A DNA stretch of 64,000 bases. Source: Rhodospirillaceae bacterium (GTDB lineage: Bacteria; Pseudomonadota; Alphaproteobacteria; Rhodospirillales; JABJKH01). Shown piece after piece: positions 1 through 7,183 of this stretch. The translations under genes were made by a program, and so were the position numbers. The notes under the pieces are model-generated. The model ran no database searches. It worked only from the letters and a program-made list of their open reading frames with translations, and had not been told where the DNA came from. The DNA lies in NCBI GenBank assembly GCA_018660465.1, contig JABJKH010000093.1:1-64000 (forward strand). The letters run 5' to 3'. Each line of letters opens with the position of its first letter. The first letter of the stretch is position 1.

Positions 1-2
1 AA

Positions 3-78
3 TGGTAGGCGCTGCAGGGATCGAACCTGCGACAACCTGATTAAAAGTCAGGTGCTCTACCAACTGAGCTAAGCGCCC
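3..78 (-). tRNA. tRNA-Lys (anticodon UUU)
   Basis: Read on the minus strand this folds as a complete 76-nt tRNA. The acceptor arms GGGCGCT and AGCGCCT pair with one G-T. The anticodon stem CCTGA/TCAGG encloses the loop CTTTTAA, giving anticodon TTT (Lys). The T-arm contains GGTTCGATCC and the 3' CCA is encoded. It decodes AAA/AAG. It lies downstream of coaD on the same strand, but a 135-base gap suggests independent transcription. Confidence 0.97.
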
Positions 79-213
79 TTAAGAATTGCCCCCAATAATT
101 GCCCCAAATAAATTTTTTAGGAATTGGTGGAGGAAGAGACGGGAAAATACGGACCCGAGGGGCCTCGGTCAATCCATTTTACCGTAGATTGAGGAGAAAG
201 TTTCTGGTTCGGG

Positions 214-714
214 TTATTTGTATCGTTTTACCAAGTGTTCGCAGACCCTGGCGGAGACAAAATGGCTCACATCACCGCCCATGACGGCGATTTCCTTGAC
301 GAATTTAGAGGCGATGAATTGGTAGCGGTCTGCGGCCATCAAAAACACCGTTTCGACATCTTTGTTTAAACGCGAGTTCATGCCCGCCATTTGAAATTCG
401 TATTCGAAGTCAGATACAGCGCGGAGTCCGCGGATAATCACAGATGCCCCCAGACCAGACGCCAATTGGGTCAGCAGGTTATCAAACGACACGACCTCTA
501 CCGGATGTTCTTTTCCAATGTCCATCGCCGCGACCTCAGCCTCAACCATGGCGACCCGGTCATCTAGGCTGAACAAGGGCTCTTTACCCGCATTAACCGC
601 CACCGCAACGACGAGCTTATCCACCACCCTGGACGCGCGTTCGATAATATCGGTATGGCCTTTGGTCACGGGATCGAAAGTTCCCGGATAGACGCCAATC
701 CGCGGTGCCGTCAT
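214..714 (-). CDS. coaD: Phosphopantetheine adenylyltransferase
   Basis: A 166-residue protein of normal family length. CoaD transfers AMP from ATP to 4'-phosphopantetheine to give dephospho-CoA, the penultimate step of coenzyme A synthesis, in the cytoplasm. Seen: the N-terminal nucleotidyltransferase signature GVYPGTFDPVTKGH, with the T/HxGH-type motif near residues 17-20, and IIRGLRAVSDFEYEFQMAGMN, a conserved substrate-site segment. The ATG follows a GGGGGA Shine-Dalgarno six bases upstream. It lies 66 bases behind gyrA on the same strand, an arrangement common in alphaproteobacteria, so the two may be co-transcribed. Nothing looks unusual. Confidence 0.97.
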   Translation of the reverse strand: MTAPRIGVYPGTFDPVTKGHTDIIERASRVVDKLVVAVAVNAGKEPLFSLDDRVAMVEAEVAAMDIGKEHPVEVVSFDNLLTQLASGLGASVIIRGLRAVSDFEYEFQMAGMNSRLNKDVETVFLMAADRYQFIASKFVKEIAVMGGDVSHFVSARVCEHLVKRYK

Positions 715-730
715 GATTGATCCCCCAGTT

Positions 731-749
731 TTTTATCGCCCCGATAAAA
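731..749. promoter_or_regulatory. Perfect 8-bp inverted repeat between gyrA and coaD
   Basis: TTTTATCG and CGATAAAA form an exact 8-bp stem with a 3-base CCC loop, in the 66-base gap between the gyrA stop and the coaD start. On the minus transcript it is followed by AAA rather than a U-run, so it does not look like an intrinsic terminator. It could be an intercistronic mRNA stem that adjusts the gyrA to coaD ratio; this role is inference. Confidence 0.35.
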
Positions 750-780
750 CCTTAGCTTCGCTTGAAAAGTTTGCTTCGCT

Positions 781-3570
781 TTAAGAATCCGCCTCGACTT
801 CATCGCCAACAGTTTCATCTGAAGTCTCGCCGGCTTCATCATCGCTCTCGCCTTCATCATCGTCGTCAACGTCACGTAAGCGCGTGACTGAAACGACATT
901 CTCGTCTTCCGCCGTCTTAAATAACGTCACGCCACGGGTCGTGCGGCCCATGAAGCTGATGTCTTTTACCGGACAACGGATCAATTGACCACCATCTGTC
1001 ACCATAACGATTTGGTCGCTATCCAAAACAGGGAAGGACGCGATGATCTTCGTCGTCCCCTCCCCTCGGCTGAGATCAATGCTGCGGATGCCCTGCCCGC
1101 CGCGGCCTGAAATTCTAAATTCGTAGGCCGACACCCGACGGCCGAAGCCGTCTTCTGTCATGGTGAGGATGAATTCTTCTGCCTCTGCCATCGCTTGGAA
1201 TTTTTCTTCCTGTAAGTTGGCAGCGGAGGCTTCATCTTTTGCCTTATCTTCAGGTCGGTCGGTATAATCGCTGCCCGCAAGCCGTCGGTTCGCCCCAACC
1301 GCAGAAAGATAGGTTTCTCGGTCCGCGACCTCTGCATCGACGTGGGTAAGCCCCGACATCGCGATAACCTCATCCCCATCTGCGAGTTTAATTCCCCGGA
1401 CACCGGTGGAAGACCGGCTGTTAAACACCCGAAGGTCGTCTACCGGGAAGCGAATGCACTTGCCGTCGCGGGTCGCCAACAGAACGTCATCGTTTTCGCT
1501 GAATGTCCGCGCCTTGATCAAGCGGTCATCGGCATCGCCATTCTCAAACTTCATGGCAATTTTGCCATTGGCCTTCACATTGCCAAAGTCAGACAACAAA
1601 TTGCGCCGCACTTTGCCTTTGGCGGTCGCAAACAAGATATTCAGATCGCCCCAGGTTTCTTCATCTTCCGGCAGCGCCATCAAGGTTGAGATGGTCTCAC
1701 CTTCTTTCAACGGCAGCAGATTGATCATCGCCTTACCCCGCGCCGTCGGAGAGCCTAACGGCAGCTTATAAACCTTGAGCTTATACACAATCCCAGCAGA
1801 CGAGAAGAAAAGCACCGGTGTGTGCGTATTGACGACAAACACCTGGGCAACGAAATCCTCGTCCCGTGTGCTCATACCTGAGCGCCCCTTACCGCCCCTG
1901 CGTTGAGCCCGGTAGGTCGACACCGGCACCCGCTTGATGTAGCCGGTACTGGACACCGTCACGACCATGTCTTCGCGCTGGATGAGGTCTTCGATGTCAT
2001 GCTCAAACTCGGACTCGCTGATCTCGGTACGGCGCGGCGTGTCGAACTGCTCCTTCATCTCAAGCAATTCTTCGGTGAGAATCCCCAATAACTTCTCGCG
2101 TGATCCGAGGATGGACAGATGCTCCGCGATCTCGGCACACAGTTCTTTTAGATCATCGCCGATTTTATCGCGCTCCAAGCCAGTCAAGCGATGCAGGCGG
2201 AGTTCAAGGATCGCGCGTGCCTGGGCTTCTGAAAGCTTGTAATGGCCATCTACGACCTTGCGATCGGGCTCATCCAACAGCGCAATCATTGGCTCAATAT
2301 CTGTGGCAGGCCAGTCACGCTCCATCAATTGCGCGCGTGCGGTCGCCGGGTCTGATGCCGCGCGAATGAGTTTGATGATCTCGTCAATGTTAGCGACGGC
2401 AACCGCGAGTCCCGCCAATACGTGTGCCCGATCCCGGGCTTTGCCAAGTTTAAAGATCGTCCGCCGCCGAATGACGACTTCGCGGAATTCAACAAAGGCG
2501 CGGATAATTTCCTTTAAATTCATCAACTTCGGCATGCCGCCATCGAGCGCCAGCATGTTGACCCCGAAACTGGTTTGCAACGGCGTAAAGCGGAACAACT
2601 GCGCCAAAACGACCTCGGGCACCGCATCCCGTTTAATCTCAATCACCACGCGAACGCCGTGGCGGTCCGATTCGTCACGAAGATCGCTGATGCCTTCGAT
2701 CTTTTTATCGCGTACCGCCTCAGCCATGATCTCGATCATCCGAGACTTGTTCACCTGATAGGGAACTTCGGTAACGATGATGGCATAACGGTCCTTGCGG
2801 ATTTCCTCAACTGCCGTCTTGCCGCGAATAACGACTGAACCCCGACCAGTTTGGTGCGCGGAAACGATTCCTGAACGGCCCAGGATAATCCCGCCGGTGG
2901 GAAAATCGGGCCCAAATACATGGTCGGTGATTATCTCATCTATCGTGATATTTGGATTTTCGATATACGCGCAACAGGCGTTAATCACCTCACCCAGGTT
3001 ATGGGGAGGAATGTTGGTCGCCATGCCGACGGCAATGCCACCAGCTCCATTGACCAATAAATTGGGAATTTGCGCCGGTAAAACTGACGGCTCGTGCTCC
3101 GATTCGTCGTAATTGGGTTGAAAATCGACAGTATCCTTGTCGATATCCTCCAACAACGAATGGGCGGAACGTGCCAGTCGAGCTTCCGTATACCGCATTG
3201 CTGCAGCACGATCGCCATCCATGGACCCAAAGTTCCCCTGTCCGTCAATCAACGGCAGGCGCAGGGAAAAGCTTTGTGCCATCCGCACCATCGCGTCGTA
3301 AATCGCGGTATCGCCATGTGGGTGATATTTACCCATGACATCACCAACGATCCGCGCCGATTTACGGTAGGCTTTGTTATAGTCGTAGCCGTTTTCCTTC
3401 ATCGAATAGAGAATACGGCGATGGACAGGTTTCAATCCGTCACGGACATCAGGAAGCGCCCGGCTAACGATCACGCTCATTGCGTAATCGAGATACGACC
3501 GCTTCATTTCGTCTTCAATGGTGACGGGAACAATGTCCCTTTCGGGAGGCGTCGTCGGAGGTATGGTCAA
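781..3570 (-). CDS. gyrA: DNA gyrase subunit A
   Basis: A 929-residue type IIA topoisomerase subunit that cuts and rejoins duplex DNA and, with GyrB and ATP, introduces negative supercoils. Seen: the breakage-reunion domain at the N-terminus with the quinolone-region segment [20 protein letters not shown] (residues 80-99), the catalytic tyrosine Y127 in [11 protein letters not shown], and the GyrA box QRRGGKG that marks gyrase rather than topoisomerase IV. The C-terminal beta-pinwheel is followed by a strongly acidic tail of about 28 residues. The residue matching E. coli Ser83 is Thr88; the residue matching Asp87 is Asp. The start is TTG with a weak GAG-type ribosome site; the next methionine is residue 22, inside the conserved domain, so TTG is preferred. 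Confidence 0.97.
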   Translation of the reverse strand: MTIPPTTPPERDIVPVTIEDEMKRSYLDYAMSVIVSRALPDVRDGLKPVHRRILYSMKENGYDYNKAYRKSARIVGDVMGKYHPHGDTAIYDAMVRMAQSFSLRLPLIDGQGNFGSMDGDRAAAMRYTEARLARSAHSLLEDIDKDTVDFQPNYDESEHEPSVLPAQIPNLLVNGAGGIAVGMATNIPPHNLGEVINACCAYIENPNITIDEIITDHVFGPDFPTGGIILGRSGIVSAHQTGRGSVVIRGKTAVEEIRKDRYAIIVTEVPYQVNKSRMIEIMAEAVRDKKIEGISDLRDESDRHGVRVVIEIKRDAVPEVVLAQLFRFTPLQTSFGVNMLALDGGMPKLMNLKEIIRAFVEFREVVIRRRTIFKLGKARDRAHVLAGLAVAVANIDEIIKLIRAASDPATARAQLMERDWPATDIEPMIALLDEPDRKVVDGHYKLSEAQARAILELRLHRLTGLERDKIGDDLKELCAEIAEHLSILGSREKLLGILTEELLEMKEQFDTPRRTEISESEFEHDIEDLIQREDMVVTVSSTGYIKRVPVSTYRAQRRGGKGRSGMSTRDEDFVAQVFVVNTHTPVLFFSSAGIVYKLKVYKLPLGSPTARGKAMINLLPLKEGETISTLMALPEDEETWGDLNILFATAKGKVRRNLLSDFGNVKANGKIAMKFENGDADDRLIKARTFSENDDVLLATRDGKCIRFPVDDLRVFNSRSSTGVRGIKLADGDEVIAMSGLTHVDAEVADRETYLSAVGANRRLAGSDYTDRPEDKAKDEASAANLQEEKFQAMAEAEEFILTMTEDGFGRRVSAYEFRISGRGGQGIRSIDLSRGEGTTKIIASFPVLDSDQIVMVTDGGQLIRCPVKDISFMGRTTRGVTLFKTAEDENVVSVTRLRDVDDDDEGESDDEAGETSDETVGDEVEADS

Positions 3571-3805
3571 GAGGTTATCTCGGTAAAATTAAATACGGCA
3601 GGGAGGCTCAAACCAGCCGATTAGATGTGCCCCCCTATTGTTACTAAATCTAGCACCTTTAGCTGCACCACACAACAACATGGACGAAAAATCCGTCCCT
3701 AATTTTCCGAACCCACGCAAGCAAGCGGCCAGATCGCCGCGTTTTCAAAACGAACCAATTTCACAATCTCGAAACTAGATTAAGTATTTTCAATAATTGA
3801 TTGAT

Positions 3806-4309
3806 TTAAAACGGTATTTCATCATCAAGATCGCCGCCTGGCGCAGGGGCTCCCCCACCACCACTGGCGCCACCATCACCAGCTGGAGCCGAATCAGAGC
3901 CGCCCCATTCGGGCGCTCCTCCACCCCCATCGGCAAAGTCACCGCCGCCACCGCCACCACGGGTATCCAACATCGTCAAATTACCGCGGAATCGCTGCAG
4001 GACAACTTCGGTCGTATATTTGTCCTGACCACTGTTATCGGTCCATTTTCGGGTTTGTAATGCCCCTTCAATATAGACCTTGGAGCCTTTGCGAAGGTAT
4101 TTTTCTGCAACATCCGAGAGACGCTCATCAAAAATCACGACTCGGTGCCATTCGGTCTTTTCTCGGCGCTCTCCAGAACCTTTATCGGTCCAGCTCTCTG
4201 AGGTGGCAATCGACAAATTGGCGATCTTGGCGCCATTTTGAGTGTTTCGCACTTCTGGATCCCGACCTAGATTGCCGATTAAGATAACTTTGTTAACGCT
4301 GCCTGCCAT
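3806..4309 (-). CDS. ssb: Single-stranded DNA-binding protein
   Basis: A 167-residue SSB that coats single-stranded DNA during replication, repair and recombination. Seen: the OB fold over residues 1-115, opening [20 protein letters not shown] and including TEWHRVVIF and [16 protein letters not shown] glycine/proline-rich flexible linker follows, and the protein ends in the acidic tip DLDDEIPF, which docks partner proteins such as RecO, PriA and exonuclease I. It is upstream of gyrA on the same strand with a 235-base gap. The gap holds only weak GC-rich inverted repeats, so I do not call a terminator there. An alphaproteobacterial-type LexA box lies about 140 bases upstream, suggesting SOS induction. 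Confidence 0.98.
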   Translation of the reverse strand: MAGSVNKVILIGNLGRDPEVRNTQNGAKIANLSIATSESWTDKGSGERREKTEWHRVVIFDERLSDVAEKYLRKGSKVYIEGALQTRKWTDNSGQDKYTTEVVLQRFRGNLTMLDTRGGGGGGDFADGGGGAPEWGGSDSAPAGDGGASGGGGAPAPGGDLDDEIPF

Positions 4310-4345
4310 AACTTTCCCCCACGAGTGGACTGGATAATAAAAACG

Positions 4346-4357
4346 GAACGCATGTTC
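4346..4357. promoter_or_regulatory. GAAC-N4-GTTC palindrome upstream of ssb
   Basis: GAACGCATGTTC, extended by one base on each side to GGAAC...GTTCC, lies 37 bases before the ssb start. GAAC-N4-GTTC is the LexA operator form of Bacillus and relatives, whereas alphaproteobacterial LexA usually reads GTTC-N7-GTTC. It may be a second repressor site or chance; the nearby canonical box makes SOS control of ssb likely either way. Confidence 0.35.
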
Positions 4358-4450
4358 CTGAAAATCTTTCGCACTTTACACGCAGTATCCAAACCCACGC
4401 CACACCGAAGTAATCCACATATCCACCGTTATTGTGGACGATTTAAATAA

Positions 4451-4465
4451 GAACATTTCATGAAC
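4451..4465 (-). promoter_or_regulatory. LexA (SOS) box, alphaproteobacterial type
   Basis: Read on the minus strand the sequence is GTTC-ATGAAAT-GTTC, an exact match to the direct-repeat LexA operator GTTC-N7-GTTC described for alphaproteobacteria. It lies 142 bases upstream of the ssb start in the divergent region, so it can control ssb and possibly the plus-strand membrane protein gene. Binding by LexA is inferred from the motif alone. Confidence 0.65.
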
Positions 4466-4634
4466 ATACGGTTGATTCGATTCGATGTCAACATACGCTG
4501 GTTGGGATATTATGGGTGTTCAACTCAACGATAAAAAATCCGCAAATTTACTGTTTATTAGATGAAACCGGATCAGAATATGCTTAATAATGTCGGTTTG
4601 CATATTTTCGGATTATTACCTTGGGGGAGTTTAT

Positions 4635-5528
4635 ATGCCGGAGCTTGCAACGAAAGGCTGGCCGAAGACTTCAGACGGCACCACAGATTGGGAGGCCGTC
4701 TTCGAAGACGCTGAAGGTGGTCTAATTCCTTTGATTGCCCAGGCAAATTCGCCGCAAGCCCTGCGCGAGTGCGCCATAGTCACAATCCAGATGCTGTTCT
4801 CTCGCGACAATGATGCTGAAAATGTCACCAATTTAACTTCCGAACTTAATGAACTTGTGCCTGATGACGCGCAGGCGCATCAGCTTGATTTCTTTGGCAA
4901 AGCGATCACAACAGTCCTTCGTCAAATCAAGCAGGAACGAATCGATTTAGCTGAGGAGTATGTGAAAAATAAGAAGCTTGAAGAAGAAGAAAAAGCGGCT
5001 GACGTATCAAAAGAAGCGGCAGCACCAAAACCTTCTGACGCCCCTTCAGAACCTAGCAATACGGAACGTCGGTCACCACGAAAGACGAATAAACCGTCCT
5101 TAAAGAAGCCGAAGAAAAAGCCCCCACTCAGCCCAATTTGGTCGATTGCTGCTGCTGCTGTTTTAGCAATTGCCCTTGGTGGCGGGGTGTATTTAGCTTT
5201 CGCACCGAGCGACACTGAAGTTGCCGCCAAAGCTTGGGCCGGTTGGGCGAAGAAGACTGTCACGGCTCGCCTACCAAGCAGTTCTTGGGCCATTACGTCG
5301 GCCAAACAAGGCGATGGTAAAACCGTCGTTATAGAAATCCTCATCAGCGATAAAAATCATATCGCACAAATTAAATCTACGCGGCGTATCGTGAGGTCAG
5401 AATTTCTAAAACCCGTCTGCCCAACAGCAGAATCCGGCATCAGCCGCATGATTGATGTCGGTTGGAATTTGTGGATCACTCTGAAAAGCAAAACCGGCAA
5501 CTTGACCGGCGGCACATGCAAGTACTAG
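4635..5528 (+). CDS. Hypothetical single-pass membrane protein
   Basis: A 297-residue protein I do not recognise. Seen: a cytoplasmic-type N-terminal region of about 110 residues, predicted mostly helical, then a charged Lys/Glu/Pro/Ala-rich linker. One hydrophobic span follows at about residues 168-190, directly after a Lys/Pro cluster (positive-inside rule), and then a C-terminal domain of about 105 residues with two cysteines that could form a disulfide outside the membrane. The start at 4635 has the strong ribosome site GGGGGAG seven bases upstream; an in-frame ATG 45 bases earlier lacks one. It opens an accessory island between ssb and uvrA. Confidence 0.8.
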   Translation: MPELATKGWPKTSDGTTDWEAVFEDAEGGLIPLIAQANSPQALRECAIVTIQMLFSRDNDAENVTNLTSELNELVPDDAQAHQLDFFGKAITTVLRQIKQERIDLAEEYVKNKKLEEEEKAADVSKEAAAPKPSDAPSEPSNTERRSPRKTNKPSLKKPKKKPPLSPIWSIAAAAVLAIALGGGVYLAFAPSDTEVAAKAWAGWAKKTVTARLPSSSWAITSAKQGDGKTVVIEILISDKNHIAQIKSTRRIVRSEFLKPVCPTAESGISRMIDVGWNLWITLKSKTGNLTGGTCKY

Positions 5529-5832
5529 TCCTTTACACGACCTAGACCAAGGTTTAAAATTCGCCTGTTCAGACCGTAATTTCTATCCATTCGTCGAAGG
5601 TTAGGCCTGCGCAGCCGAGCGTTGGTTCCGTACTCTATACGAGCGCCGGTATTTAATAATAAAAATTTTGGGTTTCGTTCCTTGGAGGTCTCAATTCTGG
5701 ATGCGAGCAGCATGCAGAGAGAGGGCTTGCTTGCTCGTAGAACACTATTAGGGGGCGTGTTCAAAGTGTCGCCTCATGATGAGTTATCTTGAGGGGGCAC
5801 AGTCTTTAACTCCCTCTCTGGAGCCCCTCAAA
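5529..5832. other. Non-coding stretch before the glutamine-rich gene
   Basis: About 300 bases without a convincing gene. A minus-strand reading frame of 79 codons crosses most of it but has no ribosome site and an arginine/asparagine-rich composition, so I do not call it. The last 45 bases form the hairpin listed next. An in-frame ATGATG at 5776 would extend the following gene by 19 residues but has no ribosome site. Confidence 0.5.
5789..5831 (+). promoter_or_regulatory. Hairpin enclosing the ribosome site of the glutamine-rich gene
   Basis: TTGAGGGG (5789-5796) and CCCCTCAA (5824-5831) form an exact 8-bp stem with a 27-base loop. The right arm ends one base before the ATG at 5833, and the GGAG ribosome site (5820-5823) sits just inside that arm. 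Folding would place the ribosome site and start codon at the base of a stem, a geometry seen in translational switches and thermometers. That role is inferred; no ligand-binding family is recognised. Confidence 0.4.
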
Positions 5833-6114
5833 ATGGCAAGCCAAAGTCAGTCCCAGAATAAGCAATCCCAGCAACAACAGCAACAACAGCAGCAAGAACA
5901 ACTGCAACAACAGCAGCAGGAGCAGCAGCAACAACTTCAGCAACAGCAGCAGCAAGAACAGCAGCAGCTACAGCAACAACAGCAGCAGCAAGAGCAACAG
6001 CTTCAGCAACGCCAGCAGGAGCAACAGCAGCAGCTACAACAGCGCCAACAACAACAGACGCAGGCCCAACAGCAGCAACAACAGGCCCAGCAGCAACAGG
6101 CGCAAGATCAGTAA
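5833..6114 (+). CDS. Glutamine-rich hendecad-repeat protein
   Basis: A 93-residue protein made almost entirely of glutamine, with sparse Glu, Leu, Arg, Ala and Ser. After a short head, leucines fall exactly every 11 residues (five in a row), and one arginine per unit appears in the fourth and fifth units. An 11-residue period is the signature of right-handed (hendecad) coiled coils, so this may be a self-associating rod. CAA and CAG are freely mixed and the five leucines use three codons, so the period is kept at protein level and is not a recent DNA duplication. No signal peptide. Function unknown. The start was chosen for its GGAG ribosome site. A terminator follows at 6213. Confidence 0.65.
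   Translation: MASQSQSQNKQSQQQQQQQQQEQLQQQQQEQQQQLQQQQQQEQQQLQQQQQQQEQQLQQRQQEQQQQLQQRQQQQTQAQQQQQQAQQQQAQDQ
5902..6066 (+). repeat. Five degenerate 33-bp (11-codon) tandem units
   Basis: Each unit begins with a leucine codon (CTG, CTT, CTA, CTT, CTA at 33-base spacing from 5902), followed by ten mostly CAG/CAA codons with one GAA/GAG in the first four units. Units are not identical in DNA, but length is constant without indels. Two further partial units continue to about 6110 without the leucine. Confidence 0.75.
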
Positions 6115-6212
6115 GAACCGTCATCTCAACGATAATAACGACTGCGAACAATGACTTAGGCAATCAAGCCCCCTTCGATAATCTTTTCTAACGGGCTTTA
6201 GTATTTGTCGGT

Positions 6213-6265
6213 GGACTGAACGGCGAATTTGCTGACCTCTTCAGCGCGTCGTCAGTCCGCTTTTT
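6213..6265 (+). terminator. Rho-independent terminator
   Basis: GGACTGA (6213-6219) pairs with TCAGTCC (6252-6258). An inner GCTGA/TCAGC stem stacks inside it, and five T residues follow at 6261-6265. It lies about 100 bases behind the glutamine-rich gene and before the Anbu gene, so it separates their transcripts. Confidence 0.6.
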
Positions 6266-6328
6266 CGACCCCACATATTCGCTAACGTCACACCTCCGAA
6301 AGTGCTAAGCTCGATTTAGGAGTGATTG

Positions 6329-7075
6329 ATGACATATTGTTTAGGCATAAAGCTGCGCGAAGGGCTCATCTGTCTGTCTGATGGCCGCATCACTTCGGGT
6401 GGCCAAGTCTCTATCGCCCGCAAGGTAAGTCTCCACGGCCCAGTTGATCAGCAGGTCTGTGTTATGACATCCGGGCTCCGCTCATTGCGCGACAAGACCA
6501 TATCCTACTTCGAGCAAGACTTCTCCGAAGAATCGCTGACTGCCGAAAACATGATTGAGGTGGTCGATATCTACACAAGCAGCCTGAGACGCGTCGCGGA
6601 AGAAGACCAGAACGCGTTGCAATCCTCGCAACTTTCCTTTGATTTGAACGCAATCATTTCTGGGCAAATTGGCGATGACCCAGAGCCATCGATGTTTCTG
6701 ATCTACCCGGAAGGCAATTGGGTCGAAGTGACCGAACGAACGCCCTACATCTCAATAGGTGCCACCGCCTATGGAAAGCCGATTCTGGATCGCATGCTTA
6801 ACTATGAGACACCAATGGAGCTGGCATTACAGGTCGCCTTTTTATCGTTTGATTCAACCCGGGTCAGCATGTCCGGTGTGGGTTTCCCCCTCGACATGCT
6901 CACCTTTACCAAAGACCGCAGGTGGCGCGAGATTGAACTTGATATCGATGATGTCGCGGGTATTCGACAATGGTGGAACGACAATGTAACGGCGCTTGCC
7001 GCCAATATGCCGCCAGGACCTTGGGTAGATCATTTACTACCGGGCGGCGGACTAAAAATTATCTCAAAAAATTGA
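6329..7075 (+). CDS. Anbu-type proteasome-like peptidase
   Basis: A 248-residue protein of the Anbu family (ancestral beta subunit, an Ntn-hydrolase fold related to HslV and the 20S proteasome). Seen: it opens MTYCLGIKL, so removing the initiator Met exposes Thr1, the family nucleophile. D17 and R19 in LSDGRIT and a lysine at about position 31 match the catalytic surroundings in the family. The ATG follows TTTAGGAG; an in-frame TTG just before it would bury Thr1, so I reject that start. Known Anbu genes often sit beside transglutaminase-like and ATP-grasp genes; none is here. The substrate is unknown. It stands alone between a terminator and uvrA. Confidence 0.85.
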   Translation: MTYCLGIKLREGLICLSDGRITSGGQVSIARKVSLHGPVDQQVCVMTSGLRSLRDKTISYFEQDFSEESLTAENMIEVVDIYTSSLRRVAEEDQNALQSSQLSFDLNAIISGQIGDDPEPSMFLIYPEGNWVEVTERTPYISIGATAYGKPILDRMLNYETPMELALQVAFLSFDSTRVSMSGVGFPLDMLTFTKDRRWREIELDIDDVAGIRQWWNDNVTALAANMPPGPWVDHLLPGGGLKIISKN

Positions 7076-7183
7076 CCCATGACGCAAATTATCGGTGGCT
7101 TTGTTAGCGCTCCCTTTACTGCACCTATATCAGGGTTTAAATCTGAACGGTTCTGAACTCTTTTTCCCGGACCGTGACCCTCT

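Larger units (their letters stand above)
4310..4634. other. Divergent intergenic region between ssb and a membrane protein gene
   Basis: No credible gene. This 325-base AT-rich stretch separates ssb (minus) from the membrane protein gene starting at 4635 (plus) and must hold both promoters. It contains a GAAC-N4-GTTC palindrome near ssb and a GAAC-N7-GAAC direct repeat further upstream, listed separately. I could not settle on clear -35/-10 pairs. Confidence 0.6.

Noticed and set aside
3571-3805. Terminator between ssb and gyrA
   Set aside because: Only short imperfect GC inverted repeats (for example around 3726-3741) without a T-run in the right direction.
5525-5764. 79-codon minus-strand reading frame
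   Set aside because: No ribosome site, overlaps the preceding gene's stop, and its composition resembles non-coding sequence.
5828-6163. Hydrophobic Val/Ala-rich minus-strand frame opposite the polyglutamine gene
   Set aside because: It is the complement of CAG/CAA repeats, which necessarily gives open Ala/Val/Leu-type frames.
7145-7158. GAAC-N6-GAAC before uvrA as an SOS box
   Set aside because: Spacing is 6 rather than the 7 of the alphaproteobacterial LexA operator, so I did not list it as a site.
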